NCBI GenBank assembly: GCA_964348015.1 | Contig: CAYGBC010000004.1 | Span: 1 to 64,000 of the forward strand | DNA length: 64,000 nucleotides | Origin: SOIA01 sp964348015 | Lineage (GTDB): Bacteria > Acidobacteriota > Aminicenantia > Aminicenantales > Aminicenantaceae | Direction: 5' to 3' | Part shown: in pieces, positions 1 through 8,192 of the stretch | How the letters are laid out: every line of letters begins with the position of its first letter | Numbering within the stretch: the first letter of the stretch is position 1 | Made by a program: the position numbers and the translations under genes | The notes under the pieces: model-generated | Database searches by the model: none | Told to the model about the DNA's origin: nothing | The model's input: the letters and a program-made list of their open reading frames with translations, nothing else

Positions 1-17
1 AGAATCGGAACACTATA

Positions 18-2042
18 TTGAGTAAATATTTATCCACGCGTTCTCTCGTTCATCTCATCAGGAAAATTTTCACTATTTTCATTGTGTTATTACTGACTTT
101 TCAATTCGCCTCTACAGAAAATCAAACGACGAGAACAGTTCATCTGAAGATTGCTGTAGACGAAGAATTCAAAATGAGAAACAGAATGAGATTGCGTGCG
201 TATATCAATCATCTGATCTCGAGTGTTTCCTCGGACTTTGAAAAACTTTTTGATATCAGATTCAAAATAGGGACACTCGACTCATGGCTTTCAGATAGTT
301 CTCAGGATTCGACACTCGGACTCCTGAATGACTTGAGAAAAAAAATTTCTCAAGAGAACTATGACATCGTCCTTGGACTGACCTCTCAACAGGGAATCAG
401 ATACGACAACTCAGGGGCAGCCGCTTATCTTCACGGGTATATTATTTTGAGGCAGCTGAGATCAAAGAATTTGATGAAATCCATACTTCTTCACGAGCTT
501 TCCCATCTGTTCGGTGCGGCCGACCTTAAAGAGGAGAATTCGGTCATGAACAGCCGAAATCCGAGTTCTAAATTCGATGAATTCACACGCCGGATAATCC
601 TGCTGAACAAGCACAGGGACTTTAATCCGAATGTCTTCCCCCTGCCCCCGAACAAACTGGATGAGGTCATTTCTGTTTACGAACAGAGGAAAAAACTTGA
701 CCGGAAAGAGGCGAGTATACACATTCTTCTGGCTATTTTCTACCTGGAAAAGAAGGATTATGAGTCCACGATAAAGGAATGCCTCCAAGCCATTCAGATT
801 GACCCGAACGCAGCCGATGCGTACAATCTCTCCGGCATCGCCTACCGAAGACAGGGAAAGATCGACGCGGCCATACAGCAGTATGAACGATACCTCAGTA
901 TTCAGCCCGGACTGCCGGAAGTCTACTACAATATGGGTATCGCCTTCTCTAAAAACGGAATGGCCGATGAAGCCATAAACGCTTACCGGAAAGCAATCGA
1001 GCTCAATCCAGATTATGCCAAAGCCTATTCCAACCTCGGCCATATCTATCTTGAGAAGAGAATGCCCGAAAAAGCTGTTGAGTGCTGTTTAAAAGCGCTC
1101 CAGATTTATCCGCAATTGGACAATGCTCTTTCCAATCTAGGGTCGGCGTACATACTCCAGAACAAATTCAAAGACGCCGAAGCCGTCTCCAGGAAAGCTT
1201 TACGCATCAACCCAGAACTCGAAGGCGCCCACAACAATTTAGGCATCATTTACATGAATAAGGGACTGATCGACCAGGCCATACAAGAGTATTCCGAAGC
1301 ATTAAGGATCGATCCCGAATTCGCGGAAGCCCATCATAACCTCGGCCGCGCCTTCCTCCTCAAGGACTCAGTCGATAAGGCGATCGCTGAATTCAAATCA
1401 GCGATTCGGCTGGATCCCGCGTATTATAAAGCCTATTCCAACCTGGCCAGTGCCTATCTGAAGAAAGGCCTGACCGACGAAGCCATAGCCGCATGCCATA
1501 ACGCCATTGTGATCAAACCGGACTATGCAGTCGCTCATTCCAACCTGGGTTATGTCTATCTGGAAAAGGGGATGCTGAGATCGGCTGAGGAGGCCTGCAG
1601 AAAAGCCATCGCGCTGAATCCCGACCTCCCCGAACCGCATAACCTTTTGGGTATCCTTCGAGAAAATGAAGCGAGGCATGATGAGGCTGAGGAGGAATAC
1701 CGGAAAGCTGCAGAACTGGATCCTGAATATCTCGAGGCTCACTTCAACCTGGCGAACTTGTATTTCAAAAGAAACCTTCTATCGGAATCTGCCGTACACT
1801 ACCGGAAAGTCATTGAAATCAGCCCGGATGTTGCCCAAGCGTTCAACAATCTCGCAGTCATCTCTTTTTACCAGAAAAACTATGAAAAGGCTCTTGAATA
1901 CATAAAGAAGGCGGAAAATCTGGGCTTGAAAGTCCATCCGGAATTTAAGGAAGAGGTCCTCCGCAGAATCAAGGAAAAGAAGACGGACCAGCCGGTTCTA
2001 TTTTCGCCGTCTTCTCCAATCCCTCAAATTAGTCCATACTGA
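18..2042 (+). CDS. Metzincin-like zinc protease domain fused to TPR array
   Basis: The 674-residue protein starts with an uncleaved or cleaved N-terminal hydrophobic segment (about residues 10-31), suggesting export or membrane anchoring. Residues 159-169 read HELSHLFGAAD, the HExxHxxGxxD zinc motif in which Asp is the third ligand, and SVMNSR (175-180) sits where a metzincin Met-turn should be. From about residue 225 to 640 there are roughly eleven to twelve 34-residue TPR units (repeated A..NLG..Y...G...EA...Y..A...P). Known roles: proteolysis for the first part, protein-protein scaffolding for the second. The substrate is unknown. The start lies 17 bases from the window edge, so an upstream start is not excluded. 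Its last 45 bases overlap the convergent gene at 1998. Confidence 0.8.
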   Translation: MSKYLSTRSLVHLIRKIFTIFIVLLLTFQFASTENQTTRTVHLKIAVDEEFKMRNRMRLRAYINHLISSVSSDFEKLFDIRFKIGTLDSWLSDSSQDSTLGLLNDLRKKISQENYDIVLGLTSQQGIRYDNSGAAAYLHGYIILRQLRSKNLMKSILLHELSHLFGAADLKEENSVMNSRNPSSKFDEFTRRIILLNKHRDFNPNVFPLPPNKLDEVISVYEQRKKLDRKEASIHILLAIFYLEKKDYESTIKECLQAIQIDPNAADAYNLSGIAYRRQGKIDAAIQQYERYLSIQPGLPEVYYNMGIAFSKNGMADEAINAYRKAIELNPDYAKAYSNLGHIYLEKRMPEKAVECCLKALQIYPQLDNALSNLGSAYILQNKFKDAEAVSRKALRINPELEGAHNNLGIIYMNKGLIDQAIQEYSEALRIDPEFAEAHHNLGRAFLLKDSVDKAIAEFKSAIRLDPAYYKAYSNLASAYLKKGLTDEAIAACHNAIVIKPDYAVAHSNLGYVYLEKGMLRSAEEACRKAIALNPDLPEPHNLLGILRENEARHDEAEEEYRKAAELDPEYLEAHFNLANLYFKRNLLSESAVHYRKVIEISPDVAQAFNNLAVISFYQKNYEKALEYIKKAENLGLKVHPEFKEEVLRRIKEKKTDQPVLFSPSSPIPQISPY

Positions 2043-2372
2043 GGCGACCAGAGCCGCCGCAAGAAGAAGAACTGCGAGAGTATCCACCAACCTCTCACTG
2101 ACATCCAGACCGGTCAGAGAATCAACCAAAAACTTTGTGTAGGAAGACGGCATATTCGAGTGGCCGAGTTTTATCCTCACCTGCCAGTGCCAGTCCGTAA
2201 AAGGGCAGTAGCCAAATCCATACCATATTCCCAGAACTGCCCAGGAAAAACTCGTAAAAAGTATTACAATTAGATTGGCAAGCCTCGTTTTTTTCCAGAG
2301 CCATCCGAAAAGGATGAGGACAATCAGGGCGGAATGAAAAACGAAAAAAAATTTATCCAGAAAAACGTGCAC
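1998..2372 (-). CDS. DUF2784 family small membrane protein
   Basis: About 124 residues with three to four hydrophobic segments and the core YGFGYCPFTDWHWQVR, which I recognise as typical of DUF2784 proteins (function unknown, inner membrane). An ATG at 2387 is possible, but the GTG at 2372 has a GGGAG six bases upstream and gives the usual family length and N-terminus, so I prefer it. The end is basic (DWRRRRK) and overlaps the 3' end of the convergent metzincin-TPR gene by 45 bp. A repeat element begins 20 bp upstream. Confidence 0.72.
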   Translation of the reverse strand: MHVFLDKFFFVFHSALIVLILFGWLWKKTRLANLIVILFTSFSWAVLGIWYGFGYCPFTDWHWQVRIKLGHSNMPSSYTKFLVDSLTGLDVSERLVDTLAVLLLAAALVASVWTNLRDWRRRRK

Positions 2373-2391
2373 GCATAACTCCCGCATAAAT

Positions 2392-2496
2392 GGGGTCAGG
2401 TCTCAATTTTATATTTCTACTCGAGAAGGTATAATTCATTTCTTATGTTTCTCTACTGAGCGGCGTAATCAATGGAAGATTGAGACCTGACTCCCC
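2392..2496. repeat. Spaced inverted repeat element, family A copy 1
   Basis: Arms GGGGTCAGGTCTCAAT (2392-2407) and its near-complement ATTGAGACCTGACTCCCC (2479-2496) flank about 70 nt of AT-rich sequence. Similar arms recur near 7339 and 17171, always between genes. The structure resembles REP/BIME elements mobilised by RAYT (Y1) transposases; no such transposase is in the window. Confidence 0.75.
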
Positions 2497-2499
2497 TAT

Positions 2500-2961
2500 T
2501 TATTGTCTGCTGTATTTGCCCATTAGCTGACCTTCCGACAGGATGTGGCCCTCCATGGCCTCCAGGAGCTGTGGCTTTCTCGCTCCGGCCTCAAGTTCTA
2601 TAACGATATCCAATGCGTAGAGCTTGAAATAATACCTGTGCGTACCGCCTGGAGGACAGGGACCGCCGTAGCCGATTCTTCCGAAATCATTCTTTCCCTG
2701 CCTGCTTCCGTCGTCAAGTTCACTCTCGGGAGGAACATTTTCCGACAGCTCGCTCACTCCTGCAGGAAGATTGAACAGAACCCAATGAACCCATGTGCCC
2801 ATCGGCGCATCCGGGTCATCACAGATTAGAGCGAAAGATTTCGTCCCATCCGGGGCTGAATCCCATGCGAGCGGCGGAGAAACATCTTCTTCGTCGCAGG
2901 TGTATTTCGCCGGAATCATTCCCCCCTCTTCAAAAGCAGAACTCGTCACCTTGATTTCCAT
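2500..2961 (-). CDS. YbhB/YbcL (PEBP, Raf-kinase-inhibitor-like) protein
   Basis: The 153-residue protein spans the whole family length. It contains KYTCDEEDVSPPLAW, DDPDAPMGTWVHWVLFN and GPCPPGGTHRYYFKLYAL, which are the conserved phosphatidylethanolamine-binding-protein pocket segments (DPDAP and GxxxHRY). There is no signal peptide, so it is cytosolic. A GGAGG lies seven bases before the ATG. Family members bind small anionic ligands; the physiological role in bacteria is poorly known. It is monocistronic and divergent from the AmrS gene. Confidence 0.9.
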   Translation of the reverse strand: MEIKVTSSAFEEGGMIPAKYTCDEEDVSPPLAWDSAPDGTKSFALICDDPDAPMGTWVHWVLFNLPAGVSELSENVPPESELDDGSRQGKNDFGRIGYGGPCPPGGTHRYYFKLYALDIVIELEAGARKPQLLEAMEGHILSEGQLMGKYSRQ

Positions 2962-2984
2962 GGTTTCCCTCCTTCCATATAAAA

Positions 2985-3066
2985 GGGACGTTCTTCAAGG
3001 TACCACCTCTTGTGAGCAAAAATCAATAATTTCAAGATGAAGAAGCGGGACACTGGGGAACGTCCT
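2985..3066. repeat. Short spaced inverted repeat between divergent genes
   Basis: GGGACGTTC (2985-2993) and GAACGTCC (3058-3065) are complementary arms about 64 nt apart, with GGGACACTGGGG inside the right arm. The architecture matches the other family A elements although the core sequence differs. It sits between the YbhB-type gene and amrS. Confidence 0.5.
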
Positions 3067-3131
3067 CATATTCCCATACCAAGGGTTTTATATTCTCTCG
3101 CGAACATATAGAATAAAGTCCTGATCTCAAC

Positions 3132-4148
3132 ATGGTTGAAGCCATTCTCTATGACAAACTGAAAAGCAGCGCGGTCCAGTGCCATATCTGCCAGAGGAGA
3201 TGTGTGATCCGTGAAGGAGAACGAGGACACTGCCGAACACGAGAGAACCGGAAAGGAAAGCTTTTCCAGAAAACTTACGGGCGTGTCTCCTCGATCATGA
3301 TCTCCCCGATCGAAAAGAAACCGGTCTATCATTTTTATCCAGGCTCTGAATGGCTTTCTCTCGGAAGCTTTGGCTGTAACTTCCGCTGCCCTGGCTGCCA
3401 GAACTGGGATATTGCTCATTCAAGCGTCCCAAAAGAAATCCAGACAGTCCGGTCTTTCTCTCCTGAAGATTTGGTGCAAATCGCCCAGACGAACCGCTGC
3501 TTCGGGATCTCCTGGACGTACAACGAACCCACTCTCTGGTTCGAGTACACTCTTGAGGGAGCCAAACTCGCAAAAAAGAACAGTCTTTTCACCAATTATG
3601 TGACCAACGGCTTTATCACCTCTGAAGCTCTGGACATGATCGGGCCCTATCTGGATGTTTTCCGTGTTGACCTCAAGGGATTCTCGAAAGACTCCTATCA
3701 AAGGATAGCCCATGTCGATGATTTCTCGGGAATCTTGGAAATCACGCTCAGAGCCAGAAATAAATGGAAGATGCATGTCGAGATTGTGACCAACATCATC
3801 CCCGGCTTTAACGATGATGAAAAGGACTTGAAAAAAATGGCCGCCTGGATCCGTAAGGAGCTGGGGGAGGATACGCCCTGGCACGTCACCCGGTTCTTTC
3901 CCCATCTGGAACTCTCCGATATCCCCCCGACTCCTGTGAAAATACTGGAAAAAATTCGGAAAATGGGCATGGAATTGGGCCTGAACTACGTTTATCTCGG
4001 GAATATCCTCGGGGGAGAAGGGGAAGACACACGATGTCCTGATTGCGGCGCCTCGGTCATCGTGAGAGACGGGCTGCAAACCCAAGAAACCCACCTGAGT
4101 AAAGGCCGATGCGAGTTCTGCGGCCACGCTATCGCCGGGAGGTTTTGA
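3132..4148 (+). CDS. amrS: AmmeMemoRadiSam system radical SAM enzyme AmrS
   Basis: The 338-residue protein carries the radical SAM motif as GCNFRCPGCQN, with C82, C86 and C89 for the [4Fe-4S] cluster. The N-terminal CHICQRRC and C34 and the C-terminal pair CPDC/CEFC are also typical of the AmrS family. AmrS is usually encoded with AMMECR1 and MEMO proteins; neither partner is visible here, so it is a lone member. The reaction is unknown. The start ATG has no clear Shine-Dalgarno sequence. It is followed after 80 bp by the PilZ gene on the same strand. Confidence 0.9.
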   Translation: MVEAILYDKLKSSAVQCHICQRRCVIREGERGHCRTRENRKGKLFQKTYGRVSSIMISPIEKKPVYHFYPGSEWLSLGSFGCNFRCPGCQNWDIAHSSVPKEIQTVRSFSPEDLVQIAQTNRCFGISWTYNEPTLWFEYTLEGAKLAKKNSLFTNYVTNGFITSEALDMIGPYLDVFRVDLKGFSKDSYQRIAHVDDFSGILEITLRARNKWKMHVEIVTNIIPGFNDDEKDLKKMAAWIRKELGEDTPWHVTRFFPHLELSDIPPTPVKILEKIRKMGMELGLNYVYLGNILGGEGEDTRCPDCGASVIVRDGLQTQETHLSKGRCEFCGHAIAGRF

Positions 4149-4198
4149 GCGCTCCTCTTTCTGCGATATTTATCGGAAATACCAGTCGAAAATTTCCT

Positions 4199-4227
4199 TT
4201 GAAAATATTCGAATATCATGATAGACT
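4199..4227 (+). promoter_or_regulatory. Candidate promoter abutting the PilZ start
   Basis: TTGAAA (4199-4204), 17 bp, TAGACT (4222-4227). The -35 is five of six and the -10 four of six against consensus. The preferred ATG at 4237 follows the -10 by nine bases and lacks a Shine-Dalgarno sequence, so the transcript would be nearly leaderless. Confidence 0.4.
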
Positions 4228-4236
4228 ATGCGCGCC

Positions 4237-4638
4237 ATGGGGAAAGAGAAAAGGAAGTTCCTTCGCTTTGAATGTCTTCTGCCTGTCGAACTGGTCAAAG
4301 TCGACGGAAAAAACCATCTGAGCAAGAAGGTCGAAGCGCATGATTTCTCCCGGGAAGGATTAAAATTAAGCATCAACTTTGATATCGAACTGGGCTCGAA
4401 CATGGAAGTCAAACTCCAAATTCCGGATAAAAAATTATCGGTTCCCGTTTCAGGAGAAATCGTTTGGGTGAAAAGCGTGGACAACAGGCTTGAGGCCGGA
4501 CTCAAGATCAAAGATATGGATAACGAACTGAAGAGTGAGATCCTCAACTGGATCTTCCCTCAATGGCTGGAAAAGAAGAGAGAGCAGAAAACAGACAAAG
4601 CCGTCGCCATCAAAGTCTCTGAATCCAAAAAAAGCTAA
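4237..4638 (+). CDS. PilZ domain protein
   Basis: A 133-residue single-domain protein with RKFLRFE near the N-terminus and DFSREGLKL about 30 residues later. These correspond to the RxxxR and D/NxSxxG motifs by which PilZ domains bind cyclic di-GMP. The remaining beta-rich stretch (GEIVWVKSV, LEAGLKI) completes the PilZ barrel. An ATG nine bases upstream (4228) is in frame. The role is probably signalling output for motility or surface behaviour, but no partner is adjacent. No diguanylate cyclase gene is visible in the window. Confidence 0.85.
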   Translation: MGKEKRKFLRFECLLPVELVKVDGKNHLSKKVEAHDFSREGLKLSINFDIELGSNMEVKLQIPDKKLSVPVSGEIVWVKSVDNRLEAGLKIKDMDNELKSEILNWIFPQWLEKKREQKTDKAVAIKVSESKKS

Positions 4639-4646
4639 CCTTCCAG

Positions 4647-6008
4647 TCAGGAATCATACAGCCTCTCACGGACTATCTCGAGTGCAAGATTGAATTCTCC
4701 TGCGAGGACCTGAGCGGCCATACAGGCCGCAAAATCTCTGGCTGTTTGGATCCCGATTATGTCGAGCGCTTCGCGTCCTACAGGGGGAATCAATCCTTCA
4801 TGTGTGGACAGGACACCCACCTCCACATTCGGTAGTTCCACTCCATAGATCAGATCTTCCCCATCGACCCTAGCGTATATATTCTGAAAAGAGGAAACCA
4901 GACAGCTGCGGGGATTGACCTTTGTGGCCCTGTAAAGCGCCGGTATAATCTCTCCGCCCATTCCTGAGTAGAATGGACATCCCAACTTTTGAGCGCCTGT
5001 GCGATCGAGATCGACAAAAGAAATGAACTCCCTTGCATTTATCTTGAGGAGCTCTTCAAATTTGTGTACCGGAACTCTGATCTGGGCCGATGCATACCTT
5101 CCCCTTTTATTTCGTGGGCTCGGTTTTAAATCGCCATCATAACCCTGAGCAATCACGCATAACTCAGGCTTTACTTTCCCTTTTTGAAGCCTCTTTTCAA
5201 TCTCCCTTTTGGCAAACCCGACCGCACGGCTTATCCCGCCATGGCCCCTAAAATTTTCAAAATCCGCGGTAAAATCAACATACAAGAGAAAGCCTTGATG
5301 GCTCTCCACCTGGACATACTCCGCGGGACCGACTCGTCCTCCGACATCTGACATTTGCGCATTCATCTCCGGCTTTAATTCCGGGAGAAATTCGTCAATA
5401 ATATGGATGGCTTTTTTCCTCAATTCTTCTGTTTTGAATACGAAACCAAGACACCGAGCGGCACGGGCAAACTCAGCAACTTTTACTTCTGCGCCTCCAA
5501 ACTTATTGATGAGGAAGCATCCCTTTGTGATTCCCATCGGTCCCAGCCCTGTGCCGTAGACGAGAAGATTGGTGAATTCTTTTTCCAGGTCCCCACTCAC
5601 TCGAATCCTTCCCGCAAAAGAATAATAATCTTCCGTCCCCCCGACATAATTGGCCACGAGCGGATCATACTGCCCGAGGGATTTCAACTGATTCCCGCAG
5701 AGGGAACAACTCTGATTTTCGTCTGAAGCATCCAACTCCCATACAAATTTGTGCATGTCGCACTGATTGCGAACCTTATAAGGCTTATCAGGAAGGCCTA
5801 TATATCTAAATTTTTTTCCCGTCCCCTCTTCAATGAATTTCTGCCTGGAGAGAGCTGCGGTTCTGAAGTTATCTGGAGGAATGAGATTGAATTTTTTTTC
5901 GAGCTCTTCCTCCACCTTCCAGGGAGGCAGCTTTCCATCCTTCAACTGATCAACACATTCCTTGACCAAGGTTTTTTCCTTTCCTTTTGTTCTGTCATTA
6001 TTTTTCAT
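4647..6008 (-). CDS. Divergent HMG-CoA reductase-fold protein, probably altered active site
   Basis: By eye this 453-residue protein follows class I HMG-CoA reductase. It has an N-terminal helical RR-type segment, GYDGDLKPSPRNKRGRY where enzymes have the DKKPAA..GRGK block, MGGEIIPAL, and a C-terminus MAAQVLAGEFNLALEI matching the AAxVLAGELSLxxAL tail. Differences are striking: the catalytic Glu of the TTEG motif appears as Lys in GITKG, the GDAMGMN segment is replaced by RGHGGIS, the GQD segment and the C-terminal catalytic His are not found, and a Cx2Hx14Cx2C putative zinc site (about residues 83-104) is inserted before the NxxG region. It may be a non-catalytic or neofunctionalised paralogue. 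The ATG at 6008 has GAGG upstream; a GTG at 6041 is also in frame. Confidence 0.55.
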   Translation of the reverse strand: MKNNDRTKGKEKTLVKECVDQLKDGKLPPWKVEEELEKKFNLIPPDNFRTAALSRQKFIEEGTGKKFRYIGLPDKPYKVRNQCDMHKFVWELDASDENQSCSLCGNQLKSLGQYDPLVANYVGGTEDYYSFAGRIRVSGDLEKEFTNLLVYGTGLGPMGITKGCFLINKFGGAEVKVAEFARAARCLGFVFKTEELRKKAIHIIDEFLPELKPEMNAQMSDVGGRVGPAEYVQVESHQGFLLYVDFTADFENFRGHGGISRAVGFAKREIEKRLQKGKVKPELCVIAQGYDGDLKPSPRNKRGRYASAQIRVPVHKFEELLKINAREFISFVDLDRTGAQKLGCPFYSGMGGEIIPALYRATKVNPRSCLVSSFQNIYARVDGEDLIYGVELPNVEVGVLSTHEGLIPPVGREALDIIGIQTARDFAACMAAQVLAGEFNLALEIVRERLYDS

Positions 6009-6087
6009 TTCGGCCTCTTTTTTGAACGAGAAAATCCTCACTTCTGATATCTTAATCTTTTCCTTGAAATTTCGAAAGAACGGTATA

Positions 6088-6924
6088 TCAGGGTTTCACA
6101 GCAGAAATCCTTATGCTCTGGATTGAGCTCACCGCATCTTCCACTTTATCAGGCGAGACGTTGAACTTTTCGATGAATTCCTTAACGGTCGGGTCATTGG
6201 TCACGTTCGCAGCAGGAAAAGACACCTCATCTTCTATCCGGACATCTTGAAAACCCGCATCCTTAATAGATTTTATATACTCATCCTTCAACAGGGCTCC
6301 AGAAACACAGCCCACGTAGGCCTCGATGGAGTCTTTTATCTCTCCCGGCAGCTCTTTGAGCAGAACTATATCCGAGATCATCAATCTCCCTTCAGGCTTC
6401 AGCACCCGGAACGCCTCCTTGAAGACCTTTCTCTTATCCGGCGCAAGGTTAATAACGCAGTTGGAGATCACCGCATCCACAGAATTATCCGCCACCGGAA
6501 GATTTTCGATCTCTCCAAGCCGGAATTCCACGTTGCTATATCCTCCTTTTTCCACATTCTCTCTGGCTTTCTCGACCATCTCCGGGGTCATGTCCACACC
6601 GATCACCTTTCCGCTCTTCCCCACTTTATTCGCTGCAAGAAAACAGTCGAATCCAGCCCCGGCCCCAAGATCCAACACGCTCTCTCCTTCCTTTAAAGAA
6701 GCGAGAGCCACCGGATTCCCGCATCCAAGCCCCAAATTCGAGCCTTCCGGAACCGACTTGAGTTCTTCGTCAGTATACCCTATTTTCTTGCTGATATCCT
6801 CGGCGGAATCAGGACTTCCGCAGCATGAATTGGCCGGAACGCAACAAGGATCACCCTGCTTGGCGATTCTGGCATAGCCTTCTCTGACCACTTTTCGTAT
6901 TTTCTTTTTTTCCATATCCATCAC
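6088..6924 (-). CDS. arsM: Arsenite S-adenosylmethionine methyltransferase ArsM
   Basis: The 278-residue cytosolic enzyme has the SAM-binding VLDLGAGAGFDCFLA motif and the three cysteines used by ArsM for As(III): C68 in GLGCGNP, C156 in ISNCVINL and C206 in VGCVSGAL. An extra N-terminal cysteine cluster (C27, C28, C34, C35) is common in bacterial ArsM. The known reaction is stepwise methylation of arsenite, giving volatile methylarsines. The gene lies 20 bp downstream of the AbrB-type gene and is probably co-transcribed with it. Confidence 0.92.
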   Translation of the reverse strand: MMDMEKKKIRKVVREGYARIAKQGDPCCVPANSCCGSPDSAEDISKKIGYTDEELKSVPEGSNLGLGCGNPVALASLKEGESVLDLGAGAGFDCFLAANKVGKSGKVIGVDMTPEMVEKARENVEKGGYSNVEFRLGEIENLPVADNSVDAVISNCVINLAPDKRKVFKEAFRVLKPEGRLMISDIVLLKELPGEIKDSIEAYVGCVSGALLKDEYIKSIKDAGFQDVRIEDEVSFPAANVTNDPTVKEFIEKFNVSPDKVEDAVSSIQSIRISAVKP

Positions 6925-6944
6925 CTCTCGCTTTATTTTTAATA

Positions 6945-7226
6945 TCAGTCTTTGAACATATCTTTCATCACAGGTCCGAGCATGTTTTTCACCATCTCCT
7001 CGATCTCACCCGTTTTGATCAAGGATATGCAGCAGACCTTCCCGTCCTTCTCCATCCCCACCACGGCCAGTTTGTCACCGGGACGAATACCGGCTTTGTC
7101 TCTTATTTCCTTAGGAAGAACCATCTGTCCTCTCTCATCCACGCTCACAACAGATTCCACCCTGCAGCAGCCCATACGGCCGGCAATTCCTACAGAAAAG
7201 GATTGGCTTTTCTCTTTTTGCGTCAT
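6945..7226 (-). CDS. AbrB/SpoVT-fold HgcAB-associated-type protein
   Basis: The 93-residue protein contains VSVDERGQMVLPKEIRDKAG and RPGDKLAVV, the swapped-hairpin AbrB DNA-binding core. It is flanked by cysteine pairs CC at 20-21 and CC at 65-66 and by a C-terminal MLGPVMKDM tail. I recognise this arrangement from small proteins annotated as HgcAB-associated, found beside mercury methylation genes or arsM. HgcA and HgcB are not in this window. The cysteines suggest metal(loid) sensing, which is inference. Shine-Dalgarno GAGGTGA precedes the ATG. It is the first gene of a two-gene unit with arsM. Confidence 0.8.
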   Translation of the reverse strand: MTQKEKSQSFSVGIAGRMGCCRVESVVSVDERGQMVLPKEIRDKAGIRPGDKLAVVGMEKDGKVCCISLIKTGEIEEMVKNMLGPVMKDMFKD

Positions 7227-7265
7227 CTGGTCACCTCACAAAACACTAAATACCGGATAAAATTT

Positions 7266-7295
7266 GATAAATCTGATTTATCTGATTATTCAGAT
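7266..7295. promoter_or_regulatory. Overlapping operator-like dyads upstream of AbrB-arsM
   Basis: GATAAAT-CTG-ATTTATC (7266-7282, perfect 7-bp arms) overlaps ATCTGA-TTAT-TCAGAT (7280-7295, perfect 6-bp arms). They lie 40-70 bp before the AbrB-type start, where a repressor would act. The binding protein could be the AbrB-type protein itself or an unlinked ArsR-type repressor. No clear -35/-10 pair was identified around them. Confidence 0.5.
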
Positions 7296-7338
7296 TGATC
7301 ATAATGTATTAGCCCTCACCTGTCAAGTGAAAAGAAAG

Positions 7339-7488
7339 GGGGTCAGGTCTCAATTTTCCACTTTAATTCATGGACGGAATTATTTTTTATGACTATTTTT
7401 TACTAGAATGAGAAGAATAGAATGTTGAGACCCGACCTACAAATTTTTTGCGGGGCTTAGAAGATTGGAAAATTGAGACTTGATCCCT
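7339..7488. repeat. Inverted repeat element, family A copy 2 (compound)
   Basis: A left arm GGGGTCAGGTCTCAATTTT begins at 7339. Two partial right arms follow, GTTGAGACCCGACCT (7424-7438) and AATTGAGACTTGATCCCT (7471-7488), so the element looks like one left arm with two decayed right arms. It lies just past the 3' end of the methyltransferase gene. Confidence 0.65.
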
Positions 7489-8110
7489 ACTTTTCGCCTG
7501 AAGCCACGAAAACGCTGACGCGGGCCTCCTCGTTTCCACCGCTGGATTGGGCACAACATGTCTCCTCCGCGCAGTCCACAACCACTTTCCTCGCACCTGC
7601 CTCCTCGAACCATTGCTCGACATCTTCTCTGTCAAATCCCATCCAACGGTCATGATGTTCTCTTTTTAAAAACTCGAACGTGTGCTTATCCATATCCGTG
7701 ATGACCAGCTTTCCTTGAGGCTTTAAAATTCGAAGCATTTCTTCTATCGATTTGAGAGGAGACTCCACGTGATGAAGATACATGTTGGCAAAGGCATAAT
7801 CGACAGATTCATCAGGAATCGGTAATTTCTCCGATTCTCCAAGCAGGTATTCAATGCCTTCAACACCGGAAAATCGCTTCTTCATTTCTTCAAGCATTGC
7901 TTCGGACTGATCCACGGCAATCACTCGCAATCCCTTCTGGATCAATCCTTCAGTAATAAATCCTGTCCCTGCACCGATATCCGCCGCAATCTTCCCCGCT
8001 TTTACGCCGGCGACGGAAAATGCCTTTTCCCTCACCGCTTCCGAAAAGAAACTCTTCCGCATTCCCTCCCATTGGGAGGCAACCTTGTCAAAATACTTCT
8101 TGCTGTTCAT
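7487..8110 (-). CDS. Class I SAM-dependent methyltransferase
   Basis: A 207-residue Rossmann methyltransferase (Methyltransf_11/25 type) with ADIGAGTGFITEGL for SAM binding, VDQSEAMLEEM after beta-2 and VDYAFANMYLHHVESP after beta-4. The C-terminus carries CAEETCC. Family chemistry is methyl transfer; the substrate cannot be told. The longer frame to 8209 lacks a ribosome site, whereas ATG 8110 has GGGAGGAG ten bases upstream and lies correctly below a strong promoter. It is divergent from the membrane protein gene at 8255. Confidence 0.85.
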   Translation of the reverse strand: MNSKKYFDKVASQWEGMRKSFFSEAVREKAFSVAGVKAGKIAADIGAGTGFITEGLIQKGLRVIAVDQSEAMLEEMKKRFSGVEGIEYLLGESEKLPIPDESVDYAFANMYLHHVESPLKSIEEMLRILKPQGKLVITDMDKHTFEFLKREHHDRWMGFDREDVEQWFEEAGARKVVVDCAEETCCAQSSGGNEEARVSVFVASGEK

Positions 8111-8129
8111 GAGAAAAACACTCCTCCCG

Positions 8130-8158
8130 TTTATAGCACTTGAAAATTCAGTCGTCAA
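8130..8158 (-). promoter_or_regulatory. Sigma70-type promoter of the methyltransferase gene
   Basis: Reading the minus strand: TTGACG (8158-8153), 17 bp, TATAAA (8135-8130). Five of six bases match at each hexamer with ideal spacing. The expected start near 8123 leaves a leader of about 12 nt before the ATG at 8110, cutting into the Shine-Dalgarno. Confidence 0.7.
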
Positions 8159-8192
8159 GCACCAGAGTCCTGGAAAAGGCGAAAAGAAAAGG

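Noticed and set aside
462..1043. 193-codon frame antisense to the metzincin-TPR gene
   Set aside because: It mirrors the coding strand, has no ribosome site and shows no domain; the plus-strand protein is clearly real.
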